This document shows, in pieces, positions 1 to 6,407 of a stretch of 11,826 nucleotides of DNA (its first letter is position 1; each line of letters starts with the position of its first letter). Made by a program: the position numbers and the translations under genes. Origin of the DNA: Baffinella frigidus (lineage: Eukaryota > Cryptophyceae > Cryptomonadales > Baffinellaceae); contig MU646937.1 of the NCBI GenBank assembly GCA_026770585.1, positions 44,389-56,214 of the forward strand, read 5' to 3'. The notes below the pieces were generated by a model. The model had not been told where the DNA came from. It did no database searches and saw only the letters and a program-made list of their open reading frames with translations.

Positions 1-469
1 ACGATGGTAGATTTGTTCCAGAAGTCAGCAATCTGCAAGGGGGTGCGCCACTGCCAGTCTGCCGCCCAGAGAGACGCCCCTGCGGAGGGCGGCAGTGTCA
101 CCATCACCCCTGGATATCGAGGTCACGCGTGTCAACATCACCCCTGCATGAGAGGTCACTGTCAACACCACCTCGTCACCCACCAACAGGATGCCCAACA
201 CGAAACTGAGAGGAAATATGCCGCCCGGAGCGATGCCCCTGCATGAGAGGTCACGAGTGTTAGCACCACCACGTGGCCCACCAAGAGGATGGCCAGCAGC
301 CCTCTACACCAATAATACAAGAGAGAGACCTTTAGTAATACCTTCTATCACGCCACCAGCCCTCCCAAGTGAAGGGGGAGAGACCTTTGTGTGCATAAAC
401 CTTGAACCGAAATCACTCTCGAACAAGAGCAAGGCCAACGTAAGAGGAACTCTGCCGCCCGGAGCGGCA

Positions 470-491
470 GAGAGGGAGAGAGAGGGAGAGA

Positions 492-529
<38 letters not shown>

Positions 530-540
530 GTGAGAGAGAG
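470..540. repeat. (GA)n microsatellite
   Basis: Nearly pure GA/GGGA run inside one unit of the satellite-like repeat, immediately after GCCGCCCGGAGCGGCA. It lies in the third unit and stretches the local spacing. Confidence 0.9.
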
Positions 541-658
541 CCACAAAGGATGTGGTCTCGGTGATACAACATGTGGAGGAACTCTGCCACCCAGAGCGAT
601 GCCCCTGCGGAGGAAGGCCAGCAAGTTCAACACCACCACGTTGAGTGATGCCCCTGTA

Positions 659-660
659 CC

Positions 661-748
<88 letters not shown>

Positions 749-750
749 AT

Positions 751-777
<27 letters not shown>
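659..777. repeat. (CCCTCAA)17 variant telomere-type array
   Basis: Seventeen tandem 7-mers CCCTCAA, with one variant unit (TTCTCAA) near 750. The unit differs from the CCCTAAA telomere-type repeat seen elsewhere in the window by A to C at one position. The array sits inside a satellite unit and accounts for the long 587-859 spacing. The C-rich strand is on +. Confidence 0.9.
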
Positions 778-782
<5 letters not shown>

Positions 783-1180
783 GAATTTGGAGGTCACGAG
801 CGTCAACACCACCACGCGACCACCAGGATGGCCAAGAAAAAAACTGACAGGAAAGATGCCGCCCGGAGCGATGCCCCATCAGTGTCAACAGCACCACGTT
901 GAGAGATGCTCCTTCACATCGAGGTCGCTAGTGTCAACACCACCACGTCACCGACCACCAGCATGGTCAAGAACAAAGTGACAGGAAAGATGCCGCCCGA
1001 AGCGACGTCCCTGCGGAGGGAGGCCAGCAGTGTCAACAACACCACGTTGAGTGATGCCCCTGTATTTTGGATGCCACGAGCGTCAACACCACCACGCAAC
1101 CGACCAACAGGATGGTCAAAACCAAGCTAAGAGGAAATATGCCGCCCGGAGCAAGGTCCATGCGGAGGGAGCCCGGGCAG

Positions 1181-1258
1181 TGTCAACACGGCCACTTTGG
1201 CAATCCTGTCAACACGGCCACTTTCGCATTCCTGTCAACACCTCCACTTTCGCAATCC
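1181..1258. repeat. 26-bp tandem repeat, three units
   Basis: Three adjacent 26-bp units (1181-1206, 1207-1232, 1233-1258) with consensus TGTCAACACGGCCACTTTCG followed by CAATCC. They begin where the last satellite unit reaches its TGTCAACAC motif, so they look like a local expansion of part of that unit. The stretch 1259-1374 holds only a weak duplication of GGTGGTCTTG and ATGCACACAC. Confidence 0.85.
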
Positions 1259-1374
1259 TCTCGGTTGGGTGGTCTTGGACATGCACACACAGAGGACAGG
1301 CAGGATTTAGGAAATGCACACACGGGGGTGGTCTTGCAAAGGACGAGAGAAACACAAGAAGCTCATAGGCTAAC

Positions 1375-1516
1375 GGACTAAAAATGGGGTAGTTAGGCCT
1401 ACGGAATTGCCTACCGTAGGCCGTAGGGCTCCTATGACCAAATAGTCCTGGGATTTTGGCCTACAGTAGGAGGTCCTAGGCAATGCCGTAGGCCTTAACT
1501 ACCCCAGTTTTAGTCC
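1375..1516. mobile_element. Foldback (MITE-like) element 1
   Basis: The left arm begins GGACTAAAAATGGGGTAGTT (1375) and the right arm ends AACTACCCCAGTTTTAGTCC (1516). The arms pair over about 36 bp with a few mismatches and one gap. The interior holds smaller palindromes such as GCCTACCGTAGGC. Weaker pairing continues outside the arms and I see no clear target-site duplication. A 38-nt internal segment (1451-1488) recurs inverted and identical at 2750-2787, which supports a dispersed element. No coding capacity, so any transposition would be non-autonomous. Confidence 0.65.
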
Positions 1517-1570
1517 ATTGCCCTATTAAAGCAGGCAGGCACGCCTCTCGGCGTGGCGGCATGTGTGGGG

Positions 1571-1724
1571 CATCCACTAACCCTCACAGCCTGGGCAAAT
1601 CGTCAATTTTGAGTTCACGTATTTCCCTGTGAGGCCACCGGATTCCGGCGTCCGTGGAGCCATTTTGCCTTGAAATCGAAAATCGAAAATCATCGATTTG
1701 CCCAGCCCGTGAGGGTTGATGGAT
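1571..1724. mobile_element. Foldback (MITE-like) element 2
   Basis: The left arm from 1571 and the right arm ending at 1724 form an imperfect inverted repeat of about 40 bp. Both ends carry an AACCCTCAC tract followed by CTGGGCAAATCG. The interior includes the short repeat AATCGAAAATCGAAAATC. The CTGGGCAAATCG core resembles inverted-repeat ends of some hAT-type elements, but no 8-bp target duplication is visible, so family assignment is only a suggestion. The element abuts an ankyrin fragment at 1726. Confidence 0.55.
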
Positions 1725-1725
1725 T

Positions 1726-1770
1726 GTTCGCACCAAGATCCACGAGGCTGGTGAAGCGAGCGCCTCCGAC
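1726..1770 (-). pseudogene. Ankyrin-repeat exon fragment (TSLVDLGAN)
   Basis: The minus strand encodes a 15-residue stretch ending TSLVDLGAN. This is the same peptide found in the intact segment at 2086-2192, where it follows GHLEAV. The nucleotides match (GTTCGCACCAAGATCCACGA against GTTCGCACCAAGGTCCACGA on +). Downstream of it, towards lower coordinates, the frame runs into foldback element 2 and stops. It is a truncated duplicate, not a gene by itself. Confidence 0.55.
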
Positions 1771-1822
1771 GCTAAAGTAGGACCGGTTGTACATTCAGTA
1801 TCGCAGGTCCTTGAAGAAGCAC

Positions 1823-1882
1823 TTAGTCCGAGCCCTCTCTGGACGCCTTCACTTTACGGTCCGACGTCATACGTTCAACAAA
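1823..1882 (-). pseudogene. Duplicate of the ankyrin gene C-terminal tail (copy A)
   Basis: The minus strand reads FVERMTSDRKVKASREGSD followed by TAA, nearly the same as the end of the open frame at 2002-2192. The ankyrin part is absent. Just upstream on the minus strand (1888-1910) a second partial copy of the same 25-bp segment appears, so this stretch was itself duplicated. The stop codon is in the same place as in the 2002 copy. Confidence 0.55.
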
Positions 1883-2001
1883 AATTATGGCGTCATAAGT
1901 TCAACAACAGTCTCTTCTCTAGTCTTCTCTAGTACCGTAGTGGCGCACTCCACTCCGACCCACCAGTCTCTTCCCTCTGTGGGGCTCGCACCAAGATGCA
2001 C

Positions 2002-2192
2002 TTAGTTCGAACCCTCTCTGGACGCCTTAACTTTACGGTGCGACGTCATACGTTCAACAAAAGTCTCTTCTCTATGTGGGGAAAGGTTCGCACCAAGGTC
2101 CACGAGACTCGTGACAGCCTCCAAGTGCCCGCGGGCAGCCGCCCAGTGCAGAGGCGTGAAGTCGCCCATGCACGTAGCATTCACGTCCGCGC
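2002..2192 (-). CDS. Ankyrin-repeat gene, exon D (probable terminal exon)
   Basis: After a minus-strand acceptor (GGTGGCAG ending at 2193) the exon opens in phase 1 and encodes (G)ADVNATCM, then GDFTPLHWAAARGHLEAV and TSLVDLGAN. This is a textbook ankyrin repeat, with the TPLH helix start and the GADVNA hairpin. It continues 28 residues with ETFVERMTSHRKVKASREGS and ends at a TAA (2002-2004). Ankyrin repeats bind protein partners, and no catalytic domain is visible. Joining it to the G left over by exon C (donor after 3386) gives AAM-G-ADVNA in frame, so I read it as a downstream exon of the gene beginning near 6578. The tail after LGAN is not ankyrin-like. Two other copies of the tail exist in the window, so it may be a repeat-derived C-terminus. 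Splicing is inferred. Confidence 0.55.
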
Positions 2193-2364
2193 CTGCCACC
2201 AACGGGGCAGAAAGATTGATAAATTATTGCCACACAACCAGCGTCAGCGCCGCGCATGCTCGACGCGTTGTGCCACTTACTGTACCCCGTGTCGGCCGTG
2301 TGAGAGAGCCACGGGGCACGCCATGTAGCGCAACGCGTCAGCTGACGGCCTCCAAACGCGTCAG

Positions 2365-2447
2365 CGTGACGGCCTCCAAGTGCCCGCGGGCCGCCGCCCA
2401 GTGCAGAGGCGTGAAGTCACCCATGCACGTAGCATTCACGTCCGCAC
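2365..2447 (-). pseudogene. Duplicate ankyrin exon (exon D'), alternative or remnant
   Basis: The minus strand carries a second copy of the exon D ankyrin repeat, ADVNATCM then GDFTPLHWAAARGHLEAV, with its own AG acceptor (GTGTCAG) in the same phase. Over 28 codons it differs from exon D at four positions, all synonymous. After VT it departs into a short duplication (LTRLEAVS) and a stop, so it lacks the SLVDLGAN end. It could be an alternative last exon or a decaying copy. It lies in what would be the exon C-D intron. Confidence 0.5.
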
Positions 2448-2553
2448 CTGACACCCATGGGGCACGAGGGGTGACGCCGCGGGTTCAGGTTTGAATAGGT
2501 CCCGAATAGTGCACGCGTCGTTTCTATCAGCGTCGTTGAAATGCGCCGCACAC

Positions 2554-2815
2554 CTGTCTGCGCCTGCCACCCGCGGGACACGAGGAGTAACGCCACCAAC
2601 GGGGTACACCGCGTAACGCCACGCATCCACGCGTAACGCCACGCGTCCACGCGTTTGCACCGCAAAGCTGTCTGCGCCTGCCACCCGCGGGGCCCCGCGG
2701 GTGGCAGGCCCACGGCATTGCCTAGGAAGGCCTACGGCATTGAGGCCTGCGGCATTGCCTAGGACCTCCTACTGTAGGCCAAAATCCACCCGCGGGACAC
2801 GAGGAGTAACGCCAC
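2554..2815. repeat. Short repeats derived from the exon D acceptor region
   Basis: The 24-mer starting CTGTCTGCGCCTGCCACCCG occurs identically at 2554-2577 and 2668-2691. A 30-mer starting CCACCCGCGGGACACGAGGA occurs at 2567-2596 and 2786-2815. On the minus strand these read GGTGGCAGGCGCAGAC, which resembles the exon D acceptor and its first codons (GGTGGCAGGCGCGGAC). A 20-bp direct repeat (GCGTAACGCCACGCATCCAC) fills 2611-2650. No intact exon follows the extra acceptors. Confidence 0.6.
2709..2787. mobile_element. Partial, internally duplicated copy of foldback element 1
   Basis: The + strand has three tandem variants of CCTACGGCATTGCCTAGGA, then an uninterrupted 38-nt inverted match (2750-2787) to 1451-1488 of foldback element 1. 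Only one arm and part of the core are present. It is embedded between two copies of the acceptor-derived repeat, so insertion or rearrangement took place within that tandem array. Confidence 0.6.
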
Positions 2816-2943
2816 GCGTCAGCTTCCTGTGCTTCTTTTAGGTCCTTGAGGTTCTTTTGACTCCCACCATAGGCGGGCACCGGAACTTGTTCTGCAGAAA
2901 AGCCATGCTTCCTTTCGGTGATGCGTCTGCCTCTGCCCGCCTC

Positions 2944-3280
2944 CGAGCGCTGCACAGCCTCATCTGTCTCTGCCTGCCACGGAGCTCTCCAGGACTTCAT
3001 CTATCTCTCTCTGTCATCTGTCTCTCTCTGTCTCTCTGCCACGGAGCTCTCCAGGACTTCATCTGTCTCTCTCTGTCATCTGTCTCTCTCTGTCTCTCTG
3101 CCACGGAGCTCTCCAGGACTTTATCTGTCTCTCTCTGCCACGGAGCTCTGCAGAGTTTCATCTGTCTCTGCCTGCCACGGAGCTCTCCAGGGCGTCATCT
3201 ATCTCTACCTGCCACGCAGCGGTGCAGGGCGTCATCTGTCTCTCCCTGTCACGCAGCAGCAGCGGTGCAGAGCCCTCCCG
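2944..3280. repeat. 37-bp minisatellite with 62-bp variant units
   Basis: Units start TGCCACGGAGCTCTCCAGGA and end in TCATCTGTCTCTC-type sequence. Units at 2975 and 3037 are 62 bp, being the 37-bp unit plus a 25-bp internal duplication of the TGTCATCTGTCTC segment. Units at 3099, 3136, 3173 and 3210 are 37 bp. Partial units flank at 2944 and 3247. Because 37 is not a multiple of three, all frames are repeatedly shifted, and the open frames here are by-products. It lies in the predicted intron between exons C and D. Confidence 0.85.
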
Positions 3281-3385
3281 TGCGCCTCTCAGCCCCAGCG
3301 CCGCAACACTTCCCCGTTCTGAGAAGTAAAGGCAGAGGCAACACCACGCCAACATGGTTGATGGATCGGGGGGGGAGGGCTCGAC

Positions 3386-3457
3386 CCATGGCGGCGAGCT
3401 GCTGGACTACAGCCGAGTGCCCCGAGCGCGCGGCATAGTGCATCGGCGTCCACCTGC
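3386..3457 (-). CDS. Ankyrin-repeat gene, exon C
   Basis: The minus strand encodes WTPMHYAARSGHSAVVQQL followed by AAM and one extra G. WTPMHYAARSGH matches the first helix of an ankyrin repeat (consensus TPLHLAA..GH) and AVVQQLAAMG matches the second. A GT donor (G|GTCGAG at 3385-3384) follows exactly where the repeat should continue with ADVNA, and exon D supplies that in the right phase. The 5' boundary is uncertain. Acceptors at GCGAG|GC (exon start 3457) or GGCAG|G (start 3453) are both possible, and the upstream frame is open to 3563. With the 3457 start the repeat joined from exon B is about six residues short, so a small exon may be missing. Confidence 0.5.
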
Positions 3458-3591
3458 CTCGCCATGTACCCCTCAGTCGCCCGTGCCTCTTCGCGTCAGA
3501 AGCGCCAAGTGGACGAGGCGCGTGCAGACACTCGTGGCACGTGGCATCCCCGGAGGGGTGCATATCCCGTAAGTGACCAGGAGGCTCATAC

Positions 3592-3640
3592 GCCCTACCG
3601 TAGGGCCCTAGGACCTGCTACCGTAGGGCCCTAGGACCTG
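3592..3640. repeat. 23-bp palindromic tandem repeat
   Basis: CTACCGTAGGGCCCTAGGAC plus CTG occurs twice (3595-3617, 3618-3640). GCCCTAC-C-GTAGGGC (3592-3606) is a perfect inverted repeat with a one-base centre. The motif is related to GCCTACCGTAGGC inside foldback element 1, so this is likely a further relic of that family. Confidence 0.65.
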
Positions 3641-3668
3641 CCTAGGGATTCCACGGGCGATTATTCAC

Positions 3669-3706
3669 CACTTAAGGGATAAGCGGTCACTTAAGGGATG
3701 AGCGAC
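3669..3706. repeat. 19-bp direct repeat, two units
   Basis: CACTTAAGGGATAAGCGGT (3669-3687) is followed directly by CACTTAAGGGATGAGCGAC (3688-3706). Function unknown. Confidence 0.8.
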
Positions 3707-3870
3707 TTCTGTGGGTGGGTTGGTCCACCCGCGCGCGCGTGAGGGTACGGCTGCGCGCACGTGCATCGCCCCACAGCCTCACGCATGGCGTCCTCCTCGC
3801 TAACACGGATCCTCTGCGGGAGGGCCCCGCTGGTGCTCGCACCACAGACCGTGGTGTGGTTTGTCGCCCC

Positions 3871-3871
<1 letters not shown>

Positions 3872-3913
<42 letters not shown>

Positions 3914-3936
3914 GGGGGGAGAGAGGAGAGAGGAGA

Positions 3937-3973
<37 letters not shown>

Positions 3974-4025
3974 TATGTGTGTGTGTGTCTAAGAGAGAGA
4001 GAGAGAGAGAGAGAGAAAGAGGGGG
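3872..4025. repeat. Compound (GA)n-(TG)n-(GA)n microsatellite
   Basis: Long GA tract with G-rich interruptions (3872-3970), a short TATGTGTGTGTGTGTCT tract (3973-3990), then another GA tract to about 4020. It lies in the predicted intron between exons B and C. The arginine/glutamate-rich open frames it creates are artefacts of the simple repeat. The remainder of 3707-4194 is GC-rich with no recognisable gene. Confidence 0.9.
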
Positions 4026-4194
4026 AGGGGAGCTTGATGTCCATGACAGTAGTGGTATCCCCAGCGACCCACAGAATGCAAGCCAACCCAGCAGGGGGGG
4101 GGGCGATCAAGCATCAAGCGGAGCCAGCACCTCCCGCCGTCCTCCCCCAACACCCCATCGCGCACGCACGCCCCCCCGCCCCCCTTAACCTTAC

Positions 4195-4339
4195 GCTGCG
4201 GCGCCACGCGCGCCAGCAGCGCGATCACGGCAGAGTGCCCGCCGTCAGCAGCGAGGTGGTGGGCGTTCTTGTCACCCTCGCGGGGGTCCGTGGCTCGCGG
4301 GTTTGCCCCCCGCGATATCGCCTGCATCGCCTTGTGCAC
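4195..4339 (-). CDS. Ankyrin-repeat gene, exon B
   Basis: A minus-strand acceptor (GAGCGCAG|GTGCAC) opens in phase 0 and encodes VHKAMQAISRGANPRATDPR, then EGD, then KNAHHLAADGGHSAVIALL and ARVAPQ. This is the second half of one ankyrin repeat plus the first half of the next. RGANPRATDPREGD is the inter-repeat hairpin, and KNAHHLAADGGH stands where TPLHLAA..GH is usual. A good donor, C|GTAAGG at 4194-4189, follows. Joining exon A in front gives LWNAARSGQ-VHKAMQAISRGAN, a smooth ankyrin first repeat. The first 30 coding bases and the acceptor recur at 4783-4814. The protein is probably a cytosolic or nuclear binding scaffold; partner unknown. Splice sites are inferred, not demonstrated. Confidence 0.6.
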
Positions 4340-4559
4340 CTGCGCTCCCCGCTCGCGTTTTTAGGGGAGGGTTTAGGGGTTACTGAAGTTGGACGTTAAA
4401 CCGGGTGGCAGCCCACAGCGCGGCACTCCACGCCCAACCCCGCTGTCTCCTCACTCAACTGTATCTCGCACGTCTGTCTCCGCTTTACTCCATTACGTAA
4501 GTCTCCTCCGCCCCAGCGCGCACCCCGCTTCAGGCATTCGAAGCGAAGGTGCCCGCCAC

Positions 4560-4563
4560 GGAT
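4560..4563. repeat. Target-site duplication, left (GGAT)
   Basis: GGAT directly abuts the left inverted repeat. The same four bases follow the right end at 4704-4707, and a single GGAT occurs at the matching empty site near 5817-5820 in duplication unit 2. Confidence 0.65.
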
Positions 4564-4703
4564 TTATCCGGGGAAACCTATTTTTCTTTAGTTTGATGGC
4601 AAGGAAAATTACTACATAAATGCATTAGTATTACGAATAAGAACGAATTCTGTAGTAATTTTCCTTGCCATCAAACTAAAGAAAAATAGGTTTCCCCGGA
4701 TAA
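4564..4703. mobile_element. 140-bp MITE with perfect 53-bp terminal inverted repeats
   Basis: The left arm 4564-4616 begins TTATCCGGGGAAACC and the right arm 4651-4703 ends GGTTTCCCCGGATAA. The arms are reverse complements at all 53 positions. The loop is 34 bp and AT-rich. GGAT flanks both sides, and the paralogous sequence in duplication unit 2 has one GGAT and no insert, giving a filled/empty-site pair. The element has no coding capacity and is clearly more AT-rich than its surroundings, so it would need a transposase supplied elsewhere. A 4-bp duplication does not by itself settle the superfamily. Confidence 0.85.
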
Positions 4704-4707
4704 GGAT
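4704..4707. repeat. Target-site duplication, right (GGAT)
   Basis: Second GGAT, directly after the right inverted repeat; pairs with 4560-4563. Confidence 0.65.
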
Positions 4708-4782
4708 GCGGCGCCCTGGCCGCTCGCTGCTCCGTGCGGCCAGGTTCAGGGTTTAGGGTTTACTCAAACTAAAACTGGGTTG

Positions 4783-4812
4783 ACGCGATATCGCCTGCAT
4801 CGCCTTGTGCAC
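4783..4812 (-). pseudogene. Truncated copy of ankyrin exon B (exon B')
   Basis: Same acceptor (GCAG|GTGCAC) and same first ten codons VHKAMQAISR as exon B. The sequence then runs into CAACCCAGTTTTAGTTTGAG and an in-frame stop soon after. It is the leading edge of duplication unit 2 and lacks the ankyrin hairpin and following helix. If its acceptor were used, the product would be truncated. Confidence 0.6.
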
Positions 4813-5905
4813 CTGCTTCCCGCATGAACTGTGAGCTCAGTGTTTGCGGTTTGGGGGTTGGGGTTTGGGGTTTGGGGTTTCGAGTCGAGGGTTTGGGGTT
4901 TGGGGTTTGTTATTTAGGGTTTAGGATTTAGGGTTGAGGGTTTGGGGTTAAGGGTTGAGGGTTCAGAATTTAGGGTGTAGGGTTTAGGGTTCAGGGTTCA
5001 GGGTTCAGGGTTCAGGGTTCAGGATTTAGGGGTAAGGGTTCAGGGTTCAGAGTTTAAAGTTTATAGTTTAGGATTTAGGGTTTAGGGTTAAGAGTTTAGG
5101 GTTTAGGGTTTTAGGTTTGGGGTTCGGCGTTAAGGGTTTAGGGTTTAGGATGCAGGGTGTAGGGTGAAGGGTGTAGGGTTTAGGGTTCAGGGTTTAGAGT
5201 TTGGGGTGTGGGGTTTAGGGTTAAGGGTTGAGGGTTTAGGGTTTGGGGTTTGGGGTTTAGGGTTCAAGGTTTAGGGTTTAGGTTTTAGGCTTTGGGGTTT
5301 AGGGTTTAGGGTTTAGGGTTTAGGGTTTAGGGTTTAGGGTTTAGGGTTTAGGGTTTAGGGTTTAGGGTTAAGGGTTAAGGGTTCAGGAATTGGGTTTTAG
5401 GGTTTAGGGTTTGGGGTTTAGGATTTAAGAATTAGGGTTTAGTGTGTAGGATTTAGGGTTTAGGGTTTAGGGTTTAGAGTTTGAGGTTTTGGGTTTAGGG
5501 TTTGGGGTTTGGGGTTTAGGATTTATGGTTGAGGGTCTAGGGTTTAGGGTTTAGGGTTGAAGGTTTAGGTTTCAGGGTTTAGGGTTTAGGGTTTAGGGTT
5601 TAGGGTTTAGGGTTTAGGGTTTAGGGTTTAGGGTTTAGGGTTCGGGGTTTAGGATTTGCGGTTGAGGGTTTGCCAAACCTTAAACAGGTCCCCGGCGCAA
5701 CCAGCGTGTCACTTGTCGATGACCCCCACTCTCTCCAAACTCTACTCTATCTCGCAAGTCTGATCCACCGCAGCGGGCACCGCGTCTCTGGCATTCGACG
5801 AAAGGGTGCCCACCACGGATCACACGACCTGGCCGCTTGCTGCTCCGTGCGCCCAGCTCCAGGGTTTAGGGTGCACAAAAACTAAACCTGGGTTGCCTAA
5901 AACTA
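4784..5905. repeat. Tandem duplication, unit 2 (long telomeric array, empty transposon site)
   Basis: Begins with the 33-bp identity to 4311-4343, then carries the long TTTAGGG-type array (about 4840-5672) where unit 1 has only a short G-rich tract. It resumes homology with unit 1 at about 5672-5900. Both units also keep similar short open frames through the homologous block, but on both strands, so I do not call a gene there. The 140-bp element is absent. Confidence 0.65.
4840..5672 (+). repeat. Degenerate TTTAGGG telomere-type array, G-rich strand on +
   Basis: About 830 bp of TTTAGGG repeats and variants (TTTGGGG, TTCAGGG, TTAAGGG, TTGAGGG). Near-perfect runs lie at about 5297-5367 and 5574-5640, and there is a local run of five TTCAGGG variants at 4987-5022. 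It is interstitial, with unique duplicated sequence on both sides. In the proposed gene model it falls in the intron between exons A and B. Confidence 0.9.
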
Positions 5906-6329
5906 ACTCTTGAGCGGTACGAACAAGTGCGAGCGCGTCTGCTCCGCTCGTGGCACGCGGGTTGGGACGGGGCTGGCAGAATTCGGTGGCGCAGAAGCGT
6001 ATGGAGCCGTGCCTGGCTTTCAGGTCGCAAGAGCAAGGCAGAGCGGGGGGCAGGGTCGAGGAAGCGCGCGTGCGCGCGAGGAGGAGGCGGAGGAGGAGGA
6101 GGAGAGGGAGGGGGTGCAGGGGCGCAGAGAGGCGTGCCAGGCTGGCGGGCAAGAGCGAGGCTGCTCGTCCGCGCGCCACGACGAGCACGAGGAGAGGGAC
6201 CTGGCCAGAGCGCACCCCGCTTCTGGCTTCCGACGCGGGGGCGCAGAGGGGTGTGGGTGGAAGGCAGGGCGGGAGGCAGGGGCGAGGGAGCGCGTGCAAG
6301 CGCGAGGAGGAGGAGGACGGGGGGGGGGG
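5906..6329. other. GC-rich, purine-biased stretch with GGA runs; no gene recognised
   Basis: Contains repeated GGAGGAGGAGG/GCGCGCGTGCGCGCGAG motifs and is open in several frames on both strands, giving low-complexity Arg/Gly/Glu or Pro/Leu/Ser translations. Around 6199-6240 it holds CTGGCCAGAGCGCACCCCGC, which starts like the end of exon A and then follows the block shared by the tandem duplication (AGCGCGCACCCCGCTTC at 4515). It looks like a degraded chimeric copy of both. I see no convincing coding signal. Confidence 0.5.
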
Positions 6330-6366
6330 CTGGCCAGAGCGGGCAGCGTTCCAGAGCTCCTCGTCG
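6330..6366 (-). pseudogene. Second copy of ankyrin exon A (exon A'), donor lost
   Basis: Identical over 37 bp to 6509-6545 and encodes DEELWNAARSGQ on the minus strand. Where exon A is followed by a GT donor, this copy is followed by a run of C residues (a G run on +), so it has no splice donor. The sequence upstream of DEEL also differs (PHPSR in place of EQLAL). It is likely a nonfunctional duplicate. Confidence 0.6.
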
Positions 6367-6407
6367 CGAGAAGGATGCGGAGGAGGAGGAGGAGGAGAGG
6401 GACCTGA

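Larger units (their letters stand above)
61..1185. repeat. Degenerate 130-160 bp satellite-like tandem repeat, seven units
   Basis: Units begin at or near the motif GCCGCCCGGAGCGATGCCC, at about 61, 221, 453, 587, 859, 991 and 1141. Each continues with variants of GTCAACACCACCACG, then ACCAACAGGATGG and AGGAAATAT or AGGAAAGAT. Spacing is 160, 232, 134, 272, 132 and 150 bp; the long intervals are explained by a GA run, a CCCTCAA array or unrelated sequence. Because spacing is not a constant multiple of three, the unit is not a conserved coding repeat, although it leaves short open frames on both strands. I do not recognise the family. It is tandem noncoding repeat DNA of the kind common near telomeres. 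Confidence 0.75.
4311..4783. repeat. Tandem duplication, unit 1 (short telomeric tract, transposon present)
   Basis: Starts with a 33-bp segment CGCGATATCGCCTGCATCGC... (the 5' part of exon B) that is identical at 4784-4816. It continues with a short G-rich tract containing TTTTTAGGGGAGGGTTTAGG (4359-4381), then a diverged block (about 4390-4783) that aligns with 5672-5900: ATCTCGCACGTCTG/ATCTCGCAAGTCTG, GGCATTCGAAGCGA/GGCATTCGACGAAA, GTGCCCGCCACGGAT/GTGCCCACCACGGAT, TGGCCGCTCGCTGCTCCGTG/TGGCCGCTTGCTGCTCCGTG, AACTGGGTTG/ACCTGGGTTG. The unit contains the inserted 140-bp element at 4564-4703. Confidence 0.7.

Noticed and set aside
61-1185. Ankyrin-like reading of the satellite repeat on the minus strand (GVDAR, GASLNVV)
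   Set aside because: Resemblance is weak, unit lengths shift the frame, and no copy has the TPLH-AA-GH pattern.
1863-1872. CRE-like motif GACGTCATA as a promoter element (also near 2042 and 8895)
   Set aside because: It is part of the dispersed tail sequence on the minus strand (MTS codons), and its recurrence is explained by that repeat.
2944-3280. CRISPR-like regular repeats
   Set aside because: Units abut directly with no unique spacers, and the context is eukaryotic; it is a minisatellite.
3566-3576. Consensus 5' splice donor CCC|GTAAGT on the + strand
   Set aside because: The coding evidence nearby is on the minus strand and no + strand exon precedes it.
3715-4188. Arg/Glu-rich open frames on + and Ser/Leu-rich ones on minus
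   Set aside because: They are produced by the (GA)n microsatellite and show no domain.
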